A stretch of 64,000 nucleotides of DNA from Xiphophorus maculatus. Taxonomy: Eukaryota; Chordata; Actinopteri; Cyprinodontiformes; Poeciliidae. The DNA lies in assembly GCF_002775205.1 (NCBI RefSeq), contig NC_036450.1:10768979-10832978 (forward strand). The letters run 5' to 3'. Shown one piece after another: positions 10,852 through 22,500 of the stretch (within the stretch, counting starts at the first letter, position 1; each line of letters starts with the position of its first letter). Under the pieces are notes generated by a model that was not told the DNA's origin, ran no database searches, and saw only the letters and a program-made list of their open reading frames with translations. The position numbers and the translations under genes were made by a program.

Positions 10852-13574
10852 ACTGAACGCGTACTTGAACGTCACGCTCAGCCAAGCCAAGGAAAACCAG
10901 CGACAGGGCAGCAGGTTCTAACCACCAGCGGTCCGCCTCCTGCTACCCTGAGAGAAACAGTGACGATGACACGGAGAGCGGCCGCCTTCCAGGCCGATTC
11001 GGCCTGGGAAGAAAGGTAATGAGTGGTGTGTTTGAGGTCGGCTGGGACAGTGGAGAATCTTCTGTACAGATCCGTCTTTTTTTTTCTATTTTTATGGACT
11101 TTTTCTACCTAATATTTCAGATTAACGGTCGTTTTTGTTTGTTTGTTGTTGTTGCCAATGCTGCTTGTGTTTATTTATCTACATTTGTGGAGAGATGCGT
11201 TTTTCGTCCGCCCTCTCCGTTTTCACACTGAGCCAAATGGGTATCGAGGACCGGAAATGCCGCAGTTCAATATATCAATAGGTTGGTAAATAAATATCTA
11301 TATATGCGCTAAGTCAATTAAAGTTGTAAAAAAATTAACACCTTTACAGATTTATTATTTATTAAAAACTTTATTAAAAAGAATAACGAAATGAGAAAAT
11401 GTATTATTTTTTTGAGCTAAAAGCAGACATGATGATTTTTCTAAATTTACTTCACACTTTCATCTGCTTATTTTGTTAGAACTGGTAATGGAAGTGTTTG
11501 GGCGGGGCTAGCATGGCTACAGACAAGAGGATTGGTCTACAGTCGAATTGATATGCAGCCTAACCAATCAGATTTGATACTTTTAATAATTTCTTTCTCA
11601 AATGCAGCACAGAACATATGACAAAATTTAATACATCTGGATTTAGTTGTAAATAATATGATCCATTGTTAATTTTTCATTAATAAATCTGGAATTATTT
11701 TTAATTATTAGCTAAATTTATAGGTTTGTTTATTTAATGTGATACAATTTGATGTGGATTAAAATTGTATATACATATATATAAGTATATAAATGTTTAT
11801 TTACCAAATTTATTGGATTGTGGCCTTTTGTTTTGCTCTTGACAAATGGGAATAACTGCAAAAAATTTTGAGTTTGATTTTTATTTTGTTTTTCTTATTA
11901 TTTTTTGCTTCTACTAGAAGGTAAAACTCTGAAATTGTTACATCAAAACTTTTAATTTGACTAAATAATTTTTTCAGCTGAAACATAATTGTTTTTTTGG
12001 ATCCTTACATCCAAACATTATCACAGGAATATCAACCTTGACTCCCTCTACTGGCTGTTTAACAACATTTCATAAATATTTTCCTACATTTTCTTCCAGC
12101 ACCAGTTAAATCAATAATAAGTGTCATGATAAAACCAAACCATGAAATATCTTAGTTTTGCATTCTGGGCTCTATTGATAAGTGTCTAACAGCACCACCT
12201 AGTGGCAAAGTTTTACTCTACTTCTCATTCTCTACTTCTGCTGGATTAAAGTGGTTGTAACGATCATTTAAAGTCACGGTATTTTAATATTCCAGCCTTC
12301 CTCGACACGCTATTAAGTTGGGAATGTTAAGTCGTGTGGGACATGGCCTTGGAATAACTTTGAGGGAAAAAGCAAGTGCTTTAATGCAAAAAAAAAAAAA
12401 AAAAGTTTAGAGCTGGAAATAGCGAATCATTCAACCCTGATGGAGTTTAAAAACCGCCCAGTAAAAATGTGATTTTGCTTCAGAACGGCAACCTGTTGCA
12501 GGACCTACATCCAAGGTGATTCCATTGTGCTTTAATATATTCAGCTACTTATCAAACAGAAACTGCATGAAGCCAATTGACAGAGCAAATCCTTTCCAGT
12601 ATACATTGGTTCAGCTTGCTCACAGTATTGACTTTGTGCAATCATCTGCAGAGCTGTGACTCAGTTGGAAAATATTAGAAAACACGGAAGCAGCCTGCCG
12701 AAAATATCCATTTTTTCCCCCTGATATTCTTTACTTGATCTCAATTTTAAAGGGGAAAAGAATCACTTTGCTGCCCTCGGATCAAACGGTGCTCCTTTGA
12801 TGGCCCTCAACCACAGGAGGAAGATGAAACCTGCTGAAACGTCATAATTTATTTCCTCTCCTCAGCTGTGTGTGCTTGAGTCAGTGAGGCTTGGCGTGAA
12901 GTAGCAAAATGTGACCAAGGATTTCAGGGCAAGCTCAGCTATGTGACATTAACCCAACACCATGGTAACGTTTAGTTTTTGTTCATTTTTGCACAGATGT
13001 AGCCTCAGACAGTATTATCTGTCTGGTAAAAGAAGAGATTTTCAAAATAAAGGTATGTTTTGTTTTTTTTTTAAGATTTCTGTTTTTTGAAGCTGATGCC
13101 ACATTACCAGACCTGCCCTCTCTACAACCAAACATGAAGGCTGTTTTAGTGTCTGCAACTTGTGGATGTTGTCAGCTTCCTTGTTTTTTGTTCCTCATTC
13201 TTATTCGTCTATCTTGACCTTTTTAGCCTTTTACAGCAGCTGCTTCTATAACTGTTCTATCAGATGTGAAAAAGGCTAAAAATGAAGGAAATAAAATAAT
13301 AAAATGCTTTTTTTTTTTTTTTTTTGGCCATGTGAGGTCCAGAATGAGGTCATGGTTCCAGGTAGCTATGACAACACGAGGCAGATGTAACAGAGGTTCA
13401 AACTAAAAGCCTGAATGACTGTTACTGACTGAAATAATATCAAAATATGAGGATGCACTAAAGAGGGGAACAGAAGAGATCCAAATACTTGTTTTGTTTT
13501 TTTTTGTAACTATGATACTGCTGTATTAAAACAAACTATTTTTAAAAATATTACATTGAATACTCGCTTAAAAA

Positions 13575-14253
13575 ACAGTGACTTTTACAATTATTGGCAC
13601 CCCTGGTAAAGATGTTTGAAGAGTATTAAAATAAGCTAATCCTTGTCAGCAGTCTAATCTCACAATAAGTGACAATGTAAAAACAACTGTGGCTAATGTA
13701 GCGAGCCACTAGTGATGCTGTGGGAGTGAAACAGGCCCTCAGCATCACAGATCCAGAACAGTGTGCATTATACATCCTGTTTGTTTCAGAGTAAACTCAC
13801 CTTTAGTGTTTTCTCATCGAGCTTTGATGATTGTAATTTTTTTCTGTGTGTGGGGAGATGATATAAAGTTGGGTACAGTGCATGTTTAGTTGACTTGAGA
13901 GGCAAGTTTTCTTCTCTTTCCCATTTTGAAATGATTAGGAGAAATTGACCTCCTTTTGTAAGTCATATTTCTACCTCCATTGAAACGAACGCCATCAGTT
14001 GCTAATTTAAAGTTTCTTGATATTCTAATGAATCTAAAAAAGTATAATTTGTTGCATTTGTTTTGTAGAAATAGTTTCGGTGCCAATAATTAACTTTATT
14101 TAAAACACGTTTCCTAACCTTAATTTGTTTTCTTGCTGACTAAAGAGACTTGGACTTTCAGTAGGAGATCATGTTTCTCAAAAAAGCTGAATTTATTTAT
14201 TTATTTTTTTACATTGTTTTACCAGGAGTGCTGATAATTGTAGAGGGCGCTGT
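13575..14253. mobile_element. inverted-repeat DNA element (Tc1/mariner-like relic)
   Basis: Left end acagtgacttttacaattat followed by tggcacccctggtaaa. The right end, accaggagtgctgataattg then tagagggcgctgt, is its imperfect reverse complement. Length about 680 bases with no intact frame. The interior has phrases seen in Tc1-like transposase genes (gatgctgtggg near 13710). Lies in the presumed snx30 3'UTR. Confidence 0.55.
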
Positions 14254-14952
14254 TATCAAATAACTAATTGGAAACCTCTACAATGGTACACAGAGGTCCT
14301 GACCTCTAATAGTGGTAAGAATAGAGACCAGGAGACCAGTTTAAACGAATCCTGGTAATCGTAATAAAAATGAAACAAAGGGAAGAACTTCAATGTCAAG
14401 CTTACATAATAATTTACTAAGCAACTAAGCTTGAGATTTCCACGCCTATTTTTTGTTTAATTTGTTTTAAACGCACCCTCAGTGAGAAGTATCTTTTTTT
14501 TATTATTACTATAAACAGGTACGAGTGCATCCACGGATCTCTTCCAGGAAAAAAAAAAACTTTTTCCTTGGTGTTTGGTTTTGTAACACCAAAATGAAGT
14601 TAAAAAAAGTGTTACTCTTGCATTAAGGGAGACATATTTTGTTTTTTGATTTTTTTAGCGTCCAGTTGCATCTCAACGGCCGCCATTTGACTCACTAGCG
14701 AACCGACTGAACGGGTGTTTAAGTCGGGGACGTTTTTTTCTTTAAAGCTCTTAAGCCAAATGTCCTCTTCTCTTTCCACACGTCTAATTAGATCTATTTT
14801 TGTTTTTCTCTTTTCCACCCCAGTGTGCTCTGTTTACGTCCCTGATTGTACATTCGAATGTTAATAATTTGTTGTAATTATAAATAAGCTTGTATACTGA
14901 TGTTTTGATGCAATTTATCTTTACCACATTTTTTTGGATATACTGGACCAAC

Positions 14953-14958
14953 AATAAA
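14953..14958 (+). promoter_or_regulatory. candidate polyadenylation signal for snx30
   Basis: Canonical AATAAA with a second AATAAA a few bases later and a downstream tttgtttttg element about 20-30 bases away. Assignment to snx30 rests on strand and position only. Confidence 0.35.
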
Positions 14959-14980
14959 GAGAATAAATGACGACTCATTT

Positions 14981-16533
14981 GTTTTTGATTTGAATGCAAT
15001 GAGAAACGCTAATTATGTCAGAAGATGTGCCAAAACATAACGGGACTAAAACGGTTTTGTTAAAAGTCTTCAAAACTTTATGTTCATTTAAATGGATGCA
15101 TGAACAAAAAGATACATGAACAGTAAAACACCCTGTAGTGCATCAACACTACAATAAGAACATTTCAACACAGAAATAATTTTAAGATGCAGCAATAAGT
15201 CTAATGTATAATAAAAGCATTTCAAATTGTGTAGTTTTACTTTTACAGAGACTAAATAATGCCTTTTTCATGGTTTGAGTGCAAATGCAGACTTCAGTGA
15301 TCAAGTATAAAAAGCGACAGCGAAAAATATGAATCATGTAAAAATGACATAAAAGAATATTTACAATGCTTAATAGAAATTTGTCTCCTACACAGACTCA
15401 TTTTTAACTTAATGTTTGGTAAACAGCTGAAACAGTAAAACTTGTTAATGTGACCAAATATACAGTCGCGGTAAATTCTAGGGATCAACGAGTTGATCTT
15501 TACTGAGTCCCACAATAATTTATATCTTAAGTGTACAAAACCAAACGCCACTGATTCCACCAGGCCATTATTTACTAAACAAATATGAAGTTAAAATGAA
15601 GTAAAAAAAAAAACAAAAACAAAGTACTCTTAAACACTGTACATAAATACAATAGCGTCACAAATTAATAATCCCCCCAGCAGATATAGGCTTAAAGTAA
15701 TACATTCATTTTCCCAGGATATTTCTTCTGACGAAATAATACCAATCAATCATAGTTTATGTTCTGACACATTTCAGCTGCAATGCAGTTCAAAGTGCTT
15801 TACATCATGAAAACATAAAAAAATCATATAGTCACCAATGACTGTACGCAGTGACCCAACCCGAACCCTGACCTGAACCCAACAGGGAGTCCAAGGATGT
15901 TTGAGTTTAAAATAAAAAACCAACAAGTAAAAAGTAGAGCTTTGTAAATTTTAGGTGGCTGGGTCAACCAGTCTGACAACAGCATTTCTGAACTGGTACC
16001 AAGCTGAAATAATTGCTTCAAGTTAATAAATCTCCAGTGTCGAACATGTAACATACGACGGTAATGAGTAAAATCTGAGAGCCAAACATTCCCCCGACTT
16101 ATGTAACGTTCTCAGTTCAGATTCACTCCCTAAATCTCCAAAGTGTTGAAAGCACCCGGCGTGCGTCATTTTCAAAATGACTTCTTCTTTTCCAACAGAA
16201 GCCATAAACACAATCTTCTGATAAAGTCATCTGGACGATGACGTTTTCCTGTAACCTTTGACATGATTTCAAAATCTTAACGTTTTTTTTTTGTTTTTGT
16301 CCAGTGGGTTTTGCATATTTGTCAGATTTGAATTTCGTTGTCCTTGTGACAATGACAATAAAGATTTATCTTATCTTAAAGTTCCATCCATCACACCACA
16401 ATGGAAATTATGGTAGGCAGATATTTTCAAAAATGCTGCGTTAGCAGCTTTGAGGAAGTGGCAAACACTTGCGTCTCATTTCCCAGTTTGCTTGTAATAG
16501 AAAGAGCTCACTGCTCATGTCTGTGGTGCTTCT
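14981..16533. other. intergenic DNA between convergent snx30 and slc46a2
   Basis: AT-rich; it presumably contains the slc46a2 3'UTR at its right side. A LINE-type tail lies at 16329-16378. I see no coding exon. Confidence 0.45.
16329..16378 (+). mobile_element. LINE 3' tail, copy 1
   Basis: A 50-base block beginning tgaatttcgttgtccttgtg, with an AATAAA-containing end and ttatc pentamers. It repeats essentially without change at 17122-17171. Such an end with short tandem repeats is typical of 5'-truncated L2/CR1-type retrotransposons in fish. No body of the element is recognisable upstream. Confidence 0.65.
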
Positions 16534-16591
16534 TCAGTCTCCCTGAATCCTCACGTACTCTTGCTTCTGAGCCAACCTGCAACCGACGATG
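16534..16591 (-). CDS. slc46a2: slc46a2 coding exon 7 and stop
   Basis: Completes serine 426 and encodes IVGCRLAQKQEYVRIQGD and TGA. The acceptor is tcctccag|CATCG after an 82-base intron. The tail matches the position and style of the human C-terminus (SIVAYKQ...YGD). Confidence 0.88.
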
Positions 16592-19500
16592 CTGGAGGAA
16601 GAACACACAGAGAATGAAAATGAGACGGAGTGTACCAGGAAGAGGTCTCTCCGTAGTTTTCTGTGTGGCGTACCTGACGGGTATCATGGAAATGACTGTG
16701 ATGACGCTGGAAATCATAAAGACTAGGCCTGGGAACCAGGTCAGACTGTTCTGATAGATCTTTGTGAAAGCAGGAATGTAGACAGCGCCGGCCACCTTTA
16801 GAGTCATCTGCAGAGAGGTCAGAGCGATGCCTGACAAAAATAAAACAACAAAGAAAATCCAAAAAAGGTGTTGAGGATAAAATACAAGAAAAGAATCATA
16901 AAATAAAAGCTGTGTTGAAGGACCTTTTTCAATTTTTATTTGGTTTGAAACTACTGATCTACTGGGATTGGTGAACCAGCTAATCCACGTCTTATTTCTA
17001 GTAAATGACTCTGCAACTTGATTTCTGCATAGACTATTTAACATAAACAACCTGAGGCAATAGATATCTCTGAGGCCAATTTTTATTTGGCTCAGAGATA
17101 TGGCACCCTGATGGCACCCTCTGAATTTCGTTGTCCTTGTGACAATGACAATAAAGATTTATCTTATCTTATCTTATCTTATCTATCTTATCTTAAGGAC
17201 CAGAAAGCCTGACACCATAATGACTTATCTGGTTTGTATCCAGTTAAATGAAATATCTAAAAAAAGTTCATTGTTTTTTTCTGTGCGCTTTGAGCGAACT
17301 GTGCTAAAAAGGACAAACAGAGAGACTTTCATAAGGAATAAAAACATATGTATTTTTCTATAGGCAAATATTGCTTTGAATTGTGTTTTCAGTAGCGTGT
17401 TTTGCTACCGTCACACATAGGCCCGGTTCGGGAACTCACCACATCGGGACGCAGGAACCTGCTGAGAAACCAGGGCCCTAATTGTCGGCATCGGGATGAG
17501 CGCAAAGAGGTTTAATAGACGGGCTGTGGAGACAAAGTTGAATTAATTATTATTTTTATTCTTCCAGGCAGCGTCCCCCTGCTGCTTTGGAGCTAATGCC
17601 AACTTCTTTCGCCCCAGCTAGCCTTTTCCCACCCATGTTGCTTGACTTCTTTCTGGTTGGCTGGATAGCTAAACTTATATACCTTTAGTTTCTTTAAGTG
17701 CTAGTGGATCTTGATCAAGATACAAATAAACTTGGCAGATAAAAATGAACAGGCATGTTGTCAAATAAACAAAATATTGTAGAGAAATCACATAAATATT
17801 AAGCAATCTTACCAACATCCCCTGACAGGGGCGCCACCAGGAATCTTGGGCCCCATGACAAAAAAATTAAATTGCCCCCCACGCACAATTTTTGTTACAA
17901 TTTCTTGAGTCTATCTGACCCATCAAAAGCGTCACAATTTTAAAGGCTTGCAACGGCCTTGCTTTTTTTGGTTCAATACTGATACTAGCACAATTTTACA
18001 TGAAACAGTCTACATACAGTAGTCAAGCAGGTTGCTTAAATTTTTCTCTATTAGTTTTAGCTTACTGAAATGTCTCTCCCCATGAGCAACAGTCATAGGC
18101 AACGTGGAAAATAAACATGACGCAATCCAGACTGCTGTGTTGCATTTTATTCAAGCTGCAGTACATAACTTTAATAAAAAAATATGTTTTCTCCATATTT
18201 GTTAAAGCTGTCACCATGTCGTGACAGTTTGTCACGAGACATTATCTGTGAAAACAATCAATCTTCTCCACCTCCTCCCTGAACTACTATTGCTGGGTAG
18301 AGTAATGCAAAGTTCTGGCCAAATACAACCAATCAGAACCAGGGGGAGGGTCTTAGTGCTGTCAATCAACCTCATTCACTCACTACTAAATGTGCTAATG
18401 ATGGAGAAACAACTTATGGTTATTGCTAGCTACAGCACAGAGCAATGGGAGGGAGGATGAGCAGCCACATGAGATTGTGATTGACGGCACTAAAACTCTC
18501 CTGTCTCTGATTAGTTGTTTCTAGATAGTACTGGGAGAAAGCAGATGAAATACATTTTTCACTGATTATTTTTATATCATACTGTCACAACATAATGACA
18601 GTTTTAACAAATATGTAAAAAAATATTTTTTATAGAAGTTACATACTGTAGCTTTAATTTCCCTTAGGAGAGGGCAGGTCAGGAGGGACGTGGGCCAGAG
18701 CTGCTGCTGACTGACTCATCTGTTGTTAAGTGTGGTAAAAGGTACAGGTACAAGTTAAACATGTAAATATGTTGGTAAGTTTTTTCCTTCGTTCATAGAA
18801 TGCTAGTGAAATGGAGGCAAACAGTAGTCTGAAGCTGAGCTAATTATGCTAAATGGTTGATAATCTCACACAGTCTACCCGCCTCTCTTGGATAAAAACT
18901 GGGTTATAAATTGACACTTGTTTTTTTCTCTCTCTATTTCTCTATTTTTTTGAAAACCTGACTTTATTATTTTTCTTGGCAGTATAGTAACAGCCACAGT
19001 CGTTCTTGTCTTCCACTGACTGCTGCTGAACACGTCACCGTCAAGCTCCAAGCAGGAACGAACCATTTCATGCAGATCCAGGGGAGTTCAGGGCAAATAT
19101 GGTTGTCTGCTTTTTGGTCTGGGAGGGGCAACATTTGATTTTTAGTGCTAAAACCTTTTAGAAAACACAATATGATTAATTCTGTAATTGACAAGGCCCC
19201 AATTTATTTTTTATTTCTATGAAAAAAATAAATCAATAAAAATTTTGGAGGGCCCTTGGAATTGTCATAACTTTTCCCTCCTATGCGGCGCCCCTGTCTC
19301 CTGACAATATGCTCCTAGGTTACAAAACAGATTGAATTGATTAGTTAAACAGAAATACCACCAAAAATAGTTATACAAGAGTAGCCTATTATACTTACAT
19401 AAAAAAAAGCAAATGCCAAATAATTTCCAGTTGTTGTTCTTGTTTGCACACATACTAGTATTAGCAATGCAGTACAGCTAGCTAATACAGGAAGTCAGAA

Positions 19501-22500
19501 AAGTAGAACTTCAACGCAGCTTAAAACTAATTATTAGCTACCATAATAAAACATAAAGTCATGTTTTGTTGCAATTCTGTATTTCACTTAATTATATCCC
19601 AGTCACTTTTTTATACCCTGGAGATTTGGCAGATATTACATAGTACTATAAAAAGCACACTGCTGTTTCCTTGTGAGTACAGAATGTATGTTACTGTGCT
19701 GCTGTAGGCTTTCAGCACTGTCTGAAAATCTGAGAATAGGAAGAGTTTATGGCTTCAAATCGTTTTCACTTCCTCTTTCTTGTTCCTGTGTTTTCAATAA
19801 CTTTAGATAAGGCAGACTGAATGGCTGAAATTGCACAGCTTGACTTTAACAGCCCAGAAACAGAACAACATCAACACCGACTGGTGTCTCCAGTGCCAAT
19901 AGATGTTATATTAGACAACAGTTTGTGGAAATGATCCCTCATGGTGCAGTTCTGAATCAACCAACACGCTCCGTCTCACCAACGTAGAAAAGGGAGGTCG
20001 TAGTGACGAAGGACATGACGTAGATCCCCACAGCGAAGGACAGCATGCCAATCAGGATCATCGTTTCGTCACCGACGCATTTCCGGAACACGATGACGCC
20101 AAGGAAACTGGTGATGAAAATCCCGCAGCCCGCCGCATTTCCGTATCCCACCTCGAGAGAGAGAACAAAGAAAAAAATTTAAATAACAGTTGAAAGATAC
20201 TGTGCTTTACATTTGCTTGAAAGCACAGTATCAAAAAGTATTTAGCCACAAGCCAACAATTACAAACGTGACGTTACTTGTGTGGCGGTCCAGCTGAGCG
20301 GCGATTTCAGCACAAAGGAGCCCAGGATCTCGATGGCTCCGCCCACAGCAAAGTCGTAGAGAAAGGCCGCCGCAAACAGGAGAGCCACGTTCACCATGTT
20401 TACCCCAGAACAACACCCGACGAGACGAGCATGACGGGAGGCGTGGGAGAGGAGGTGGTAGCTTTCCTCTGAGTCCTCGCTGTTCACTCGTCTCACCTGT
20501 CATTGTGAAGGAAATGCAAAATGTGCTTTCAGTGGGAGCGTCACAGAAAATCAGAAACCTGGAGAACTACAATCTGTAGCTGCACCTTTTCACGTTTTGC
20601 CATATTACAGCCCCAAACGGAAATGTTTTATATATTAGCATATTTTCTTCCTTTATTTAACCAGATAAAACCCCATTAAGATCCATATCTCATTTGCAAG
20701 AGGAACCAGGGCAGAAAATCTGCAACACACAAAAACCTGGTTACGTTATTGATTTTATGTGACACTATCACAAAGCGGCTCATAGTTGTGAACTGCAAGG
20801 AAAATGATGCAGTTTTCTGTTCTGCTGAAGCCTAAGCAGTTTGTTAAAGAACATAAAGAAAGTTAGCGAACCTGTTGCCAGGACAGGTGAATGTCTTGCA
20901 TTCTACAAATCTGGTTTTATGGTATCGTGGTAAGAGAAGCTACAGGAAGTCTTTGCAGTTTGCCACAAGACATGGAGGGGAAGAACAAACAGAACAGAAC
21001 AAAGCCGAGCTTTATGGCCTGTGAGCCAAATGCCACATGTAGCAGAAAACTTACAATTAGCATCATTGTACGTTTCATTCTGCTACTTTGTTTTGGTCTG
21101 TCAGGCTATAAAAAACATTAAAGTTTGTGGCGGAAACGTGATAAAATGTGAAAAAGCTTATAGGATATAAACTTTTGCATTGTTTTTTTTTTTTTACCTA
21201 AAGCCAACTATGAAGCTGGCAAACATGTAACTGCAAGGTTTCCCCCAGAAAACTTGCTAAACCCGGTGGTTGGGTGCTAGGGCAGCCATTCATCCAGCGG
21301 CCCGTCGTGTTTTTGAGTTAAAAGTTGTTTGAAGTTGACAGGAAATTTGAAAATATCACTTGATAATTATGTGGTATTGAAAGAGTGGAAGATTAATACC
21401 TGAACACCAACTACAAAGTCTTAAAAAAATGCAAACAATTTAAAAAGACATAAATAAATAAGCAATGCTTAGCCTGGTGGTGGCACAAGTAAAGCCTGGT
21501 GGCCCACCAGGCTTATAACACACTGGAGGAAACCCTGAACAATCACTGTGAGGTATGACGAAGGGAGTGCACTGACCTGCAGCAGGGCTGCAGCCAATAT
21601 GAAGCAGAGCAGGTTCACGAGCGTGCTCACAGAGAGCAGGATGGTTCCGTTTCCCAGACTGGAGCTGTAAAGCAGGAACAGATGACCTGACACCAAGCTG
21701 CCCACCACTCCTGTTAACCCGTACAGCAGCTCCACTCTCATCATCACCTGCGTGGCAAAAGAACAGGAAGTGATTCCTCCGAAAGGGCAAACGAGCGATA
21801 ACTGAAAAATGCAGCTTCCATGCCGGCGGAGCCACTTGCCACACTCCAAAACCTGAAGCTACACTACAATGTAACAAACAGTTATTACTAGAAAACGTCT
21901 ACAGTCACATGATTCAATTTGACACATACAGGAAAATGAGAAATAAAACAAAAGTCCCAAATGTTGCAACAAAAGCAAATATTTGAGAATAGTGAAAGCT
22001 AACCTAAACCACTCCTTTCACATGTGATCGTGTGACTGTGTCTGTCTTTGCATTAAGAGGGGAGAGGAAGCTGTAAAGTGGTTATGATGGAGCAGGAGAA
22101 ATAAAGGCTGGCAGGTGAAAAAAAAAAAAAAGGTAAATAGAATCACAGATTATTAAGGAGAAAAAAATGTTTTTGTCATACCGGGTTTATATCAGCCAAA
22201 GCCTACAAGTGTTTCTCAATGACTTAGGATGCCATTGAAAAGTTAACTTCCTTCACTCATTGAAATACAAGAACAACATGTCATCTCATCCTATACAGAT
22301 TTAGGGTGAAATACATCATATTTTCATTTACTTATTCATTTTATTTTTGATAATTATAATGAAAAAAAATATCAGTTTTTCAATGTTCAAGAAGCTGGTT
22401 GTTCACTGAGTGCTGTATCCAAACAGAAAGTTCAGCGTAAGAAAAAACTGGAAAAAGGCGGATAACATGGATGACCGCAGTCTGGAGAGGAAAATGTGTT

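Larger units (their letters stand above)
10852..14980 (+). other. snx30: probable snx30 3'UTR and downstream DNA
   Basis: No coding potential. The segment is AT-rich throughout. It holds A/T runs (12392-12405, 13310-13325) and one decayed inverted-repeat element (13575-14253). AATAAA at 14953-14958, followed by a T/GT-rich stretch, is a plausible distal polyadenylation site, which would give a 3'UTR of about 4.1 kb. Earlier candidate signals exist (for example AATAAA near 11288), so the true end is not fixed. Confidence 0.4.

Noticed and set aside
14612..14818. Minus frame containing EEDIWLKS, similar to a phrase in the human PALM2-AKAP2 bridging segment
   Set aside because: It lies in the snx30/slc46a2 intergenic DNA, far from palm2akap2 and outside its transcript; an eight-residue coincidence.
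16508..17050. A single 180-codon minus frame spanning slc46a2 exon 6
   Set aside because: It reads through two introns. The conserved protein requires splicing at 16830, 16674 and 16591, after which the C-terminus matches the family.
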